Shown: positions 1 through 6,845 of the stretch, in pieces
Position numbering within the stretch: position 1 is the stretch's first letter
Layout of the letters: each line of letters opens with the position of its first letter
Source of the DNA: Bacteroidia bacterium
GTDB lineage: Bacteria; Bacteroidota; Bacteroidia; Chitinophagales; Saprospiraceae
NCBI GenBank assembly: GCA_030431945.1
Contig: JAUIIF010000197.1
Span: 1-7,798, forward strand
Direction: 5' to 3'
DNA: 7,798 nucleotides
Notes under the pieces: model-generated
Database searches by the model: none
Seen by the model: the letters and a program-made list of their open reading frames with translations, nothing else
Told to the model about the DNA's origin: nothing
Program-made: the position numbers and the translations under genes

Positions 1-2125
1 AAGCACCGTCTTCGGCCGTCAGGTGTAGCCTTATGCCCTTGGCTGCCGCCCATTGCTTCCATTCCGCCAGCCGGTAGTAGGCATTACTGCCGTCCACAAT
101 GAGCACGAGGGCCGGCGAGGCTGGTGAGAGTACCGGGACTTGCTGCGGCTTAAATCCGTTGATGACCAACAGGTGGGTTGCCGTAGTTATGGTGTCCGGA
201 ACTTGCGCTTTGGCGGTCCCGTCCAGCACCTGCCAGCGCGAATGACCAATTACCAGCTGCTGTTGCTGTCGCCCGACGGTTGCCGTCAGTGAGGTGTCCT
301 GCCCCAGCAGGGGCAGGGTACTTGCGGGAACATAGCCCCGCGCCTGACGGAAAGGGCCGGCCGTCCAGGCCAGGTCTTTGGCGGGTGGTTGTTCACCGAA
401 TGACCAGGCCTGGCCGTCAGCCGTCAGTACGTCCAGGAGACTACTGCGGGAGCGGTGAAAAACCGTCAGGACGGCCCCGTTGTCCTTTCCCTGCACCTGC
501 GTCCCCGCCCAGATAAACAGCCCCAGTAAACACCCGCCGGCAAGTAATAGCATGCTGCGCCGCCGCCAGTGCAGGTAAACGGCTCCGCAGCCGATGGCCA
601 GGGCCAGTAACAGTGCAGAAGGAACATCAAAAAAAGGTACTTTCAGGAGCGCTCCGGGGAGTTTGCTAAAACCGAAGATCAGGGCATTTTGCAGGCCGAC
701 AATGGTCCGTAGCAGCCAACCCGTAGCTGCCGCCAGGCTCTCCAGACCAAGCAGGCCCGCTACCAGGCCATGCGCCAGGCCGGCAAACATGGTGGCGAAA
801 GCAAATAAAATTACGATCGTACCACTCAGTAAAAAATAGGCGGGGAACTGACCGAAGTACAATAACGAGAGCGGCAGGGTTCCCAGTTGGGCGCCGGTGG
901 AGGCAGCCATGGCCGACCAGGCCCCCTGCAGTAAGCGGTACGGCCAGAATACCAGACGGTTGAGGTAATTCGTAAACGCCACGATACCAATGATCGCCGT
1001 AAAGGACAACTGAAAACCTACCTGAAACAGCTGCCCGGGATCCCAGGCGAGCATCAGTATGGCGGCTACGGCCAGGGTATTGAAAACGTGGCTCTTGAAA
1101 TACGACAGCCCCCCCAGGGCGATAATAGAAAACATAATGGCCGCACGCTGGACGGACGGGCTCAACCCCGACACCAGCGCAAACAGCCAAACGCAGATAA
1201 TGCTCAGCAAAGCGACCACGAGGCGCCCCCTGGGGCGGCGGTCCAGCTTAAACACCCCCAGCAACAGGAAGCGCAACAGCAGGTAAATGATGCCGACGTG
1301 GAGGCCGGAAACGGCGAGTACGTGCACGGCGCCGGTATCGGTATAAGCGGATTTTACTTCTTCGGAGATCAGATCTCTTTTACCCAGCACCAGCGCTGCG
1401 GCCACCGCTAGTCGATCGCCCTTAAGGTGCCGTTGGAAAGTCTTGAACCACGCCTGCCGCCAGCCCTGGGCCCGGGCGTAAAGGCTGCCCGAATTACTGC
1501 CGGTGCGGCGCCAGCTGGTGGTTTCCCGCAAAAAAAGCTGGTGATAAATACCCTGACGGTACCAGTAAGCCCGTAAATCGAAGACTCCGGGATTCAGCGG
1601 GGGGCGGAGGGCGCGGGGCGTTCCACTGAAGACCAGCTCGTCTCCACTCGCAAGGCCGGCAGCCTGCTCATCCGGGGGCAGGTACAGCAGCAGCTTTCCG
1701 CAAACGGCCTGGTGCGTGCCGGAATCCCGGACAACCGCCGTCAAACGAACCTGTAGGCGAAGATTCGTTTCCCCCGCCCTGACGGCCTCTACCCGCCCGA
1801 CGAGCACGTCTTCCGCTGCCAGCTGGTTCGTAAAAAAGGTAGCGTGGTTTGGGGCATAGACCTGTTGCATTCGCCAGCCCCCAAAGAAAAACACGAGGCC
1901 AAGCGCCAGTAAGCTGCTGACCGCAGGGGCCCAGCCGGAAGGTTTACGTCCACGGAGGGTAAGCAGGAAAATCAGGGCAACACTGAGCCCCGCCAGCAGC
2001 CAGGGCGCAGTCGCTGTGCTTTCCGCCCAGTCTGCCACCAATATGCCCGCCCCCAACGCCCCGGCAACGGGGACAGCAGGAACCAGGCCCCAGGCTACGG
2101 GCGGCTTATTTTCAGAGAGACTCAT
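1..2125 (-). CDS. comEC: ComEC/Rec2-family DNA internalisation channel, 3' end cut by window edge
   Basis: Polytopic inner-membrane protein expected to carry single-stranded DNA across the cytoplasmic membrane during natural transformation. I translated the frame base by base: it is open for 708 codons from ATG 2125 to the left edge with no stop. An in-frame TAA lies about 14 codons upstream of that ATG and no other start lies between. An N-terminal DUF4131-type part has hydrophobic segments (about residues 11-31, 42-57, 68-83) and the family motif NPGVFD (178-183). The Competence domain shows hallmark motifs: HVLAVSGLHVG (268-278), SGLSPSVQRA (319-328), VGFQLSF (369-375) and GAQLGTLPLSLLYF (411-424), followed by more membrane helices up to about 545. 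Residues 549-708 sit where many ComEC proteins have a metallo-beta-lactamase domain, but no HxHxDH motif is visible. The stop codon lies beyond the window; the usual size of Bacteroidota homologues suggests only a short piece is missing. Family assignment is secure; activity in transformation is inferred. Confidence 0.95.
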   Translation of the reverse strand, partial: MSLSENKPPVAWGLVPAVPVAGALGAGILVADWAESTATAPWLLAGLSVALIFLLTLRGRKPSGWAPAVSSLLALGLVFFFGGWRMQQVYAPNHATFFTNQLAAEDVLVGRVEAVRAGETNLRLQVRLTAVVRDSGTHQAVCGKLLLYLPPDEQAAGLASGDELVFSGTPRALRPPLNPGVFDLRAYWYRQGIYHQLFLRETTSWRRTGSNSGSLYARAQGWRQAWFKTFQRHLKGDRLAVAAALVLGKRDLISEEVKSAYTDTGAVHVLAVSGLHVGIIYLLLRFLLLGVFKLDRRPRGRLVVALLSIICVWLFALVSGLSPSVQRAAIMFSIIALGGLSYFKSHVFNTLAVAAILMLAWDPGQLFQVGFQLSFTAIIGIVAFTNYLNRLVFWPYRLLQGAWSAMAASTGAQLGTLPLSLLYFGQFPAYFLLSGTIVILFAFATMFAGLAHGLVAGLLGLESLAAATGWLLRTIVGLQNALIFGFSKLPGALLKVPFFDVPSALLLALAIGCGAVYLHWRRRSMLLLAGGCLLGLFIWAGTQVQGKDNGAVLTVFHRSRSSLLDVLTADGQAWSFGEQPPAKDLAWTAGPFRQARGYVPASTLPLLGQDTSLTATVGRQQQQLVIGHSRWQVLDGTAKAQVPDTITTATHLLVINGFKPQQVPVLSPASPALVLIVDGSNAYYRLAEWKQWAAAKGIRLHLTAEDGA

Positions 2126-2142
2126 TCCCGGAAAATTAGGGC
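2124..2142. repeat. 19-bp direct repeat, copy 1 (overlaps comEC start codon)
   Basis: Plus strand reads ATTCCCGGAAAATTAGGGC. It matches copy 2 at 2186-2204 at 18 of 19 positions; the only difference is T at 2137 versus A at 2199. The core TTCCCGGAA is an imperfect inverted repeat (TTCC-C-GGAA), as in many operators. The copy covers the first two bases read of the comEC ATG (2125 and 2124) and its untranslated leader. Function is unknown. Confidence 0.6.
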
Positions 2143-2185
2143 GCGGCGGAGAAATTATGGCGTTTTAGCGCAAATAGCCCCGTGA

Positions 2186-2204
2186 ATTCCCGGAAAATAA
2201 GGGC
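2186..2204. repeat. 19-bp direct repeat, copy 2 (comEC upstream region)
   Basis: Plus strand reads ATTCCCGGAAAATAAGGGC. It lies 62 bp from copy 1 and about 60 bp upstream of the comEC start, in the gap after the flavin reductase gene. The spacing is close to six helical turns, so a protein binding both copies would meet the same DNA face. Together the two copies could be a regulatory site for comEC, but chance or a small local duplication is also possible. Confidence 0.55.
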
Positions 2205-2213
2205 TGATCAGCC
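2202..2213. other. 12-bp perfect palindrome, possible weak terminator
   Basis: GGCTGATCAGCC is a perfect palindrome in the gap between the flavin reductase stop (2246) and comEC. Read on the minus strand it can form a 4-bp stem with a GATC loop and is followed by CTTATTTT, loosely like a terminator. A competing stem AGCC/GGCT (2210-2213 with 2222-2225) is possible. The stems are too short for a confident terminator call. It overlaps the end of repeat copy 2. Confidence 0.25.
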
Positions 2214-2245
2214 GGAAAGTTGGCTTTGGGCGAGGGGAAAGTTCC

Positions 2246-2857
2246 TTACGGACGGGCGTAGGGCATGCGTTTTCCTTTACCCACCTCGTGGTAATGGTCC
2301 AGCCCGGCCACACTCATCGTTTGTAATAACTCATGGTCAACGTGGCCCGTAGGTGCCACGGCCTGGTCTGGCAGCATAATTTCCTGCACCCGACCTACGA
2401 TAAAAAAGGTTTCGATGCCACTTATTTTGTGTTCTTCTTCAAAAGTCAGGCCAATTTTCACTTTACTTTCGGCTACGTAGGGTGCCTTACAGGTGTCGCT
2501 GTACTCGGGCGTCAGGCCGGTAGCTGCAAATTCGGAAGTGCCCGTGGGGTAATTGGCGCTCGTCTGGTGTGCCTGCTCCAGGAAGTCCGGGTGCAAGGTA
2601 TTGATGGTAAACCACTTATTAGCTTTGATATTGTGGTAGGTATCCCGCGGCACCGTGAGGGGGCGCATGATGAACCCCAGGAGTGGAGGAGAACTGGCAC
2701 TGATGTGTACAAAGGAGCTGAAAACCCCGATGTTTTCCGCACCCCGGTAGCCTTTGGTACCCACCAGGTGCACCCCTCTGGGGCCCGGCAGGGTATTCAT
2801 GAAGTGGCGGCGATACATGGACTCCTGAGCAAGAATATCGGGTAGCCGAAGATGCAT
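2246..2857 (-). CDS. Flavin reductase-like, FMN-binding split-barrel protein
   Basis: A 203-residue cytoplasmic protein with the size and pattern of the flavin reductase-like (flavoredoxin-type) FMN-binding family. Members bind FMN in a dimeric split beta-barrel and usually reduce it with NAD(P)H or pass electrons on; the substrate here cannot be read from sequence. Visible family features are NIGVFSSFVHISASSPPLLGF (about 42-62), followed by IMRPLTVPRDTYHNI (63-77). TSANYPTGTSEFAATGLTP (99-117) matches the usual 'tSa..p.g.sEFe..GLt' segment, and the C-terminus HYHEVGKGKRMPYARP resembles the family's 'Y....l.YArP' ending. ATG 2857 is chosen because it is the first ATG/GTG/TTG in the open frame and fits the family N-terminus. 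The frame stays open upstream, so this start rests on homology. No Shine-Dalgarno is evident. It may share a transcript with hflX, which ends 131 bp upstream. Confidence 0.88.
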   Translation of the reverse strand: MHLRLPDILAQESMYRRHFMNTLPGPRGVHLVGTKGYRGAENIGVFSSFVHISASSPPLLGFIMRPLTVPRDTYHNIKANKWFTINTLHPDFLEQAHQTSANYPTGTSEFAATGLTPEYSDTCKAPYVAESKVKIGLTFEEEHKISGIETFFIVGRVQEIMLPDQAVAPTGHVDHELLQTMSVAGLDHYHEVGKGKRMPYARP

Positions 2858-2988
2858 AAACGTTCGTTTAAGGGAAAAAAACGGTGGCAGTACCCGGTGA
2901 ACAGGTACGGGCGCGGCCGCAGGTGCAGGGATGGTCCATTGCGCAGTACGGTCCGTGGCAAGGATAATCAGTAAAAGAGGAAGATTGT

Positions 2989-4200
2989 TTACCAGTGTTT
3001 GGCAACGTAGGGATAAGTCATCTGGTATTCTTCCTTGACCAGGTCGACTAAACGGCTGCGCAGCGCTTCAATGTTTTCCTTGGATTTGGCGGAAATCAGC
3101 ATCGCCTCGTGGCCGAATTCGCTCTCCAGGTTTTTCCGCAGCCCTTCCTCTACCTCTTCACGGCCTTCTTCGTCCAGGTAAAGGTCATAGTTCCGCTCCC
3201 GAAACAGGTCGATTTTATTGAAGACGAGCAACGTCGGCTTTTCTTCCACTTTCAGCTCTTTCAGCAACTCTTGTACGGTGCGGATCTGGTCACCGTGTTG
3301 CGGGTGAGCAACGTCAACCACATGCAGTAAAATGTCACTTTCCCGGACCTCATCCAGCGTCGACTTAAAACTCTCCACGAGGTGATGGGGCAACTTCCGG
3401 ATAAACCCAACGGTATCCGTCAGCAGGAAAGGAACGCCTTCAAAAGCAACTTTGCGCACGGTGGTATCCAGCGTAGCGAAGAGTTTGTCTTCGGCAAAGA
3501 CGTCGGACTTGGTAAGGAGGTTCATGAGGGTAGACTTACCCACGTTGGTGTAACCGACGAGGGCTACGCGGACCATCGTATCCCGGCCCTTCCGGCGGGT
3601 GGCTGCCTGACGGTCCAGCTTTTCCAGATCTTTTTTCAGTTTACTGATCTTGTCCCGGATGATCCGGCGGTCCGTCTCAATCTCCGTTTCACCTGGCCCC
3701 CGCATGCCGATACCGCCTCGCTGGCGCTCAAGGTGCGTCCAGAGGCCGCGCAGGCGTGGCAGCATGTACTGCATCTGGGCGAGTTCTACCTGGGTTTTGG
3801 CCTGCGCCGTCTGGGCGCGGCCGGCAAAGATGTCCAGAATCAACGAGGAACGGTCAATAATTTTCACCTTCATCATTTCCTCCAGGATACTGACTTGCTT
3901 ACCGCTCAGGTCGTCATCGAAAATGACCATGGTGATTTCTTCGTGCTCCTTGACGTAGTCGGCGATTTCCTGGGCTTTGCCACTACCCACAAAGGTTCGG
4001 TTATGGGGGCTGTCCAGTTTCTGTACGTACCGTTTACGCGTGATCGCACCGGCCGTAAGGGCCAGAAATTCCAGTTCGTCCAGGTATTCCGTTACCTGTT
4101 CTTCGGTTTGCATACGCGTCACCAAACCAACGATAACCGCGTATTCCGTTTCTTTTTTTAAGCCGGATTCTTTTTTCCCGACGTTCCATTCATTTGCCAT
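2989..4200 (-). CDS. hflX: GTPase HflX (ribosome-associated)
   Basis: A 403-residue GTPase of the Obg-HflX superfamily. HflX binds the 50S/70S ribosome and, in studied bacteria, splits stalled or hibernating ribosomes under stress such as heat shock. The N-terminal domain (about 20-160) includes the conserved stretch AGRAQTAQAKTQVELAQMQY (126-145). It is followed by the signature RGGIGMRGPGETEIETDRR (161-179) and a basic coiled-coil linker (about 180-205). The G domain shows G1 GYTNVGKST (216-224), a G2 threonine within ATLDTT (242-247), G3 DTVGF (262-266), G4 NKID (328-331) and G5 SAK (370-372). All nucleotide-binding motifs are intact. ATG 4200 is the start; an in-frame TAA lies 12 bases upstream of it. 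It is divergent from the YceI gene and upstream of the flavin reductase gene. Length and motifs are typical of the family. Confidence 0.97.
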   Translation of the reverse strand: MANEWNVGKKESGLKKETEYAVIVGLVTRMQTEEQVTEYLDELEFLALTAGAITRKRYVQKLDSPHNRTFVGSGKAQEIADYVKEHEEITMVIFDDDLSGKQVSILEEMMKVKIIDRSSLILDIFAGRAQTAQAKTQVELAQMQYMLPRLRGLWTHLERQRGGIGMRGPGETEIETDRRIIRDKISKLKKDLEKLDRQAATRRKGRDTMVRVALVGYTNVGKSTLMNLLTKSDVFAEDKLFATLDTTVRKVAFEGVPFLLTDTVGFIRKLPHHLVESFKSTLDEVRESDILLHVVDVAHPQHGDQIRTVQELLKELKVEEKPTLLVFNKIDLFRERNYDLYLDEEGREEVEEGLRKNLESEFGHEAMLISAKSKENIEALRSRLVDLVKEEYQMTYPYVAKHW

Positions 4201-4407
4201 GTAAGGATATTAACCAGCCAAAGGTGCCGGAAGTTCTTTTAACAGGGTGCTGTCTGATGAAGAAAAACAGTAAATTATGGTGTTGATACATCTATTTTTT
4301 CAAAAAAAGCCCTTTGCGTCTAACAACTCGGTCACAAAACGGTTAATTATTCGTTACCCTGCTGGTCGGTTATTCATCCGGCCGGCGCACTAAACCAACC
4401 AATCAAT
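4201..4407. promoter_or_regulatory. Divergent intergenic region (hflX / YceI lipoprotein)
   Basis: This 207-bp stretch between two divergent starts must hold the promoters for both genes. For hflX (minus strand), TTTG at 4304-4301 and TAATTTAC at 4277-4270 loosely resemble the Bacteroidota -33 (TTTG) and -7 (TAnnTTTG) elements. The 23-bp gap between them is slightly longer than the usual 19-21. For the plus-strand lipoprotein gene I see a TTTGC at 4313-4317 but no convincing -7 partner at the right distance. A T6-C-A7 near-palindrome (4295-4308) and CCGGCCGG (4378-4385) are also present, with no assignable role. Confidence 0.4.
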
Positions 4408-5064
4408 ATGAAACGCTTTTTTTATTTACTTGCTTTCGCCGCTTTTTTCACTGCCTGTGGAGGCCCTGAGGGCGAAGCTGTCGAGGCCCAGGATGCCGTC
4501 GAGGAAACCACCACTGAAATGGTTGCTTCCGCTCAGTACAACGTTGACCCTGCTGCTAGTGTCATCAACTGGGAAGGTGCCAAAGTCGCTTACAGCCACA
4601 CAGGTACCGTTCCGGTAGCCAATGGCCAGCTCATCGTTGCTGACAATAACATTGTGGGCGGCAAATTTGCCATCGACCTGCGCCAGATTCAAAATACGGA
4701 CATTCCCGATGAGGAGAAGAAAGGTAAGCTGGTCGGTCACCTGATGAGCCCTGATTTCTTTGACGTGGAGAAGTACCCGATGGCCAACTTCACCATCACT
4801 CAGGTACAGCCTGCCGCCGAAGGTGCTGCCCATACGCATGACCTGACCGGTAACCTGACCATGAAGGACGCTACCAAGAGCATCACCATTCCCGCCACGG
4901 TAACGATGGAAGGAGGCATGCTCAAAGCAACTACCCCTAAGTTCACCATTGACCGTACGGAGTGGGGAGTCAACTACAACAACAGCGGTATCGTAGGCAT
5001 CGTCAAAGACGACATCATCAATGACAACATTGGCCTCGAGATTATGCTTGTTGCCAACAAGTAA
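4408..5064 (+). CDS. YceI-family lipoprotein
   Basis: A 218-residue exported lipoprotein. Residues 1-17 are a lipoprotein signal peptide: MKR, a hydrophobic stretch, then FTAC with the acylated cysteine at C17. An acidic, low-complexity linker follows (18-40). The rest (about 43-217) is a YceI-like domain, a lipocalin-like barrel that in characterised members binds a long isoprenoid such as polyprenyl quinone. Family features include YNVDPAASVINWEGAKV (44-60), MSPDFFDVEKYPMANFTI (113-130), HDLTGNLTMKDATKSI (144-159) and FTIDRTEWGVNY (179-190). ATG 4408 gives the signal peptide directly. No Shine-Dalgarno is seen, only an A-rich leader. It stands alone between a divergent and a convergent gene, so it is probably monocistronic, ending at the hairpin at 5103-5151. 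The ligand is not known; inner- or outer-membrane placement cannot be decided here. Confidence 0.92.
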   Translation: MKRFFYLLAFAAFFTACGGPEGEAVEAQDAVEETTTEMVASAQYNVDPAASVINWEGAKVAYSHTGTVPVANGQLIVADNNIVGGKFAIDLRQIQNTDIPDEEKKGKLVGHLMSPDFFDVEKYPMANFTITQVQPAAEGAAHTHDLTGNLTMKDATKSITIPATVTMEGGMLKATTPKFTIDRTEWGVNYNNSGIVGIVKDDIINDNIGLEIMLVANK

Positions 5065-5102
5065 TTTTCAGCTCCGCTGCTCCTAGCGAAGCCGTAAGAA
5101 TA

Positions 5103-5159
5103 AGCCCCCGCAGTGGAAAAGCGCAAAACGCGCGATCCTGCTGCGGGGGCTCTTTTATT
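5103..5159 (+). terminator. Strong intrinsic terminator after the YceI gene, probably two-way
   Basis: A perfect 11-bp GC-rich stem pairs AGCCCCCGCAG (5103-5113) with CTGCGGGGGCT (5141-5151), followed on the plus strand by CTTTTATT. The 27-base loop can form an inner GCGC/GCGC hairpin (5121-5124 with 5130-5133). It sits 38 bp after the YceI stop and about 18 bp before the end of the convergent DUF1501 gene. The stem can therefore stop transcription from both sides, although the minus-strand tail (TATTCTTA) is less T-rich. Confidence 0.85.
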
Positions 5160-5169
5160 GGGGCTATTA

Positions 5170-6801
5170 CTAGCGGAAAACGCCAAGTTTCCGACTATAC
5201 ATCCGGCCGTTAACCTCAAGGCTGACGACATAGATACCGGAAGACCAGCCGATTCCCGATAACGGAAAGCGCAGCAGCTGCGGTCCGGCCTGCTGTTGTC
5301 CCTGAAAAGGCGCACTCAGTTTTCGTCCGCTGACGTCAAAGAAATGGACGCCTACCCGGGCCGAGGTTGGCAACGCATATTCCAGCACGGCTTCCCCTCC
5401 ACTCAGATAGGCTCGCAATTTCAGCGTGTCGGTCTGGCAGGGCGAGTGATCGCTCGTTGTTCCCTGGCAAAATAACCCCAGGTCTTCCATCCGTGGGAAT
5501 GTCTGGCCCATTACCTGGTCCACCAGTCCGGAGTCAATGCACAGCCAGTTGGCAAGCACCGTGGCGTAAACTGACCGGAAGTCGACCTCGTACTGCAGGT
5601 TAAATTCGTTTTCCGGACGGTCCAGATCCGGCAAGCCACCGGTCATACCATTCCCGTTCAGCCCTTTACCGAACAGGAGCATGGGGGCCGCAGCGCCGTG
5701 GTCCGTTCCGTTCGAACCATTCTGGAATACCCGCCGGCCAAATTCGCTGAACGTCATGGCCAGTACCCGGTCGTCAATGTCTCCCGTCTTCAGGTCTGCG
5801 AAGAAAGACTTTACGTTTTTAGCGACACTGTTCATCAACCTGGCGTGTGCTTCCGGCTGGTTGGCGTGGGTATCAAAGCCATCGAGCTCCACTACGAAAA
5901 GCCGGGTGCCCAGTCCGCCACGTAACAATCGGGCGACGAGGGCCAGCTGGTCCCCCAGCCGGTCATTTTCGTATTCCGCCGTATTCCTGCCGGCATCAAA
6001 AGCCTGGGCCAGCACACCGGCGTAGCGGAAGGTGGTATTGGCTACTGCCCGCAGATAGCTTAATTGCTCACCGTAGGTACAGTCCGGTACATCGTTAACG
6101 TCGTAGAGTTGTCCCGTCCGGGCAATTTCATAAAGTTGGGTCGGGTTCTCCGTAGAGATGGCGTAATTGAAATCGTCGGCATTGTTGAAGAGTAAGTTGC
6201 CCGGTCCGCCGATCTGGATGGCGGGCGGTGTATCCGGGGGGCTGCTCAGAAAGTCAGGGTACTGATCACTGAGGTAGCGACCAAACACCCCACTGGTAAC
6301 AACCTCGTCGGCGTCGGAAGTGGTGGCCCAAATGTCCGAAGACCTGAAGTGGCTGAGGTTTTGGCTGGGGTACCCGACGTTTTGTACGGCGCGCATATGC
6401 CCATCGTTCCAGAGACTTTGCAGTGGTGCCATTTGGGGGTGGACGGCGAGGGTAGACGTGAACTCAATCACTTCATTTCTGGGAATGTAGATGTCCGGAC
6501 GTATCGCCTGGTATTTCCCGAAATTATGAATAGGAATCAGGGTGTTCAATCCGTCATTACCGCCCTTCAGGCGGATCATGACCAGCACCCGCTCGTCGTC
6601 TCCGCTGGCGCTGAGTGCGGCGGCTAATGGTGACATGCCCAAAGCAGCAACGGGAAGCTTATTCAGCAGGAAGCCGGAAGTTCCCAGAATACCGAGGTTA
6701 CGTAAAAAGTTTCGCCGGCCGTGATCAATTTCGTGCGCAATGCCGTCTTTCAGGCTGTCGCCCTTACGCCGGCCGTGGTTAGTAGTGGAGATTTGTCCCA
6801 T
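5170..6801 (-). CDS. DUF1501 protein with Tat-like signal and T9SS C-terminal sorting domain
   Basis: A 543-residue exported protein from ATG 6801. The frame can extend nine codons to TTG 6828; ATG is preferred because it is the standard codon. Residues 28-37 (GRRNFLRNLG) form a twin-arginine-like motif followed by a hydrophobic region to about 65, suggesting Tat export of a folded protein. A second RR pair lies at 11-12. The DUF1501 domain (about 70-440) belongs to the alkaline phosphatase/sulfatase-like superfamily and keeps its hallmark motifs: GGNDG (80-84), SHFRSSDIW (150-158), ELDGFDTH (305-312), SEFGRR (352-357) and GTDHG (365-369). After a short Cys-containing linker, the last ~85 residues (459-543) form a beta-rich domain with VHFFDVSGRKLS and GIYVVSLEVNGRMYSRKLGV, typical of T9SS type A sorting domains. 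The substrate is unknown. It lies 44 bp after the DUF1800 gene, as is usual for this pair. Confidence 0.93.
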   Translation of the reverse strand: MGQISTTNHGRRKGDSLKDGIAHEIDHGRRNFLRNLGILGTSGFLLNKLPVAALGMSPLAAALSASGDDERVLVMIRLKGGNDGLNTLIPIHNFGKYQAIRPDIYIPRNEVIEFTSTLAVHPQMAPLQSLWNDGHMRAVQNVGYPSQNLSHFRSSDIWATTSDADEVVTSGVFGRYLSDQYPDFLSSPPDTPPAIQIGGPGNLLFNNADDFNYAISTENPTQLYEIARTGQLYDVNDVPDCTYGEQLSYLRAVANTTFRYAGVLAQAFDAGRNTAEYENDRLGDQLALVARLLRGGLGTRLFVVELDGFDTHANQPEAHARLMNSVAKNVKSFFADLKTGDIDDRVLAMTFSEFGRRVFQNGSNGTDHGAAAPMLLFGKGLNGNGMTGGLPDLDRPENEFNLQYEVDFRSVYATVLANWLCIDSGLVDQVMGQTFPRMEDLGLFCQGTTSDHSPCQTDTLKLRAYLSGGEAVLEYALPTSARVGVHFFDVSGRKLSAPFQGQQQAGPQLLRFPLSGIGWSSGIYVVSLEVNGRMYSRKLGVFR

Positions 6802-6845
6802 AATGGAGACTATATTTTTCGGCGCCAAGGCACCGGATCAATTAA

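Noticed and set aside
666..1190. A 174-codon minus-strand open frame inside the comEC region
   Set aside because: It lies in another frame of the same strand as the continuous comEC frame, which carries all the ComEC motifs; the alternative translation has no recognisable domain.
2333..2845. A 170-codon plus-strand open frame opposite the flavin reductase gene
   Set aside because: Antisense to a gene with clear family motifs; no signal peptide, domain or upstream signal of its own.
2858..2988. In-frame upstream extension of the flavin reductase, reading about 40 residues with a hydrophobic start (LPLLLIILA)
   Set aside because: The open stretch contains no ATG, GTG or TTG codon and the family has no such leader. 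The 131 bp are better treated as intergenic; I see only a weak 5-bp stem (GTACC/GGTAC) and a NotI-like GCGGCCGC in it.
3382..4161. A 259-codon plus-strand open frame opposite hflX
   Set aside because: It is antisense to an HflX gene with every G motif intact, and its translation matches nothing I recognise; it is a by-product of hflX codon composition.
4295..4308. T6-C-A7 near-palindrome as a terminator
   Set aside because: An A/T stem without a GC-rich base, located between two divergent starts where no terminator is needed; more likely just an AT-rich promoter region.
6802..6828. TTG at 6828 as the start of the DUF1501 protein
   Set aside because: It adds only nine residues ahead of an ATG in the same frame and needs a rare start codon; it cannot be excluded, but ATG 6801 is more likely.
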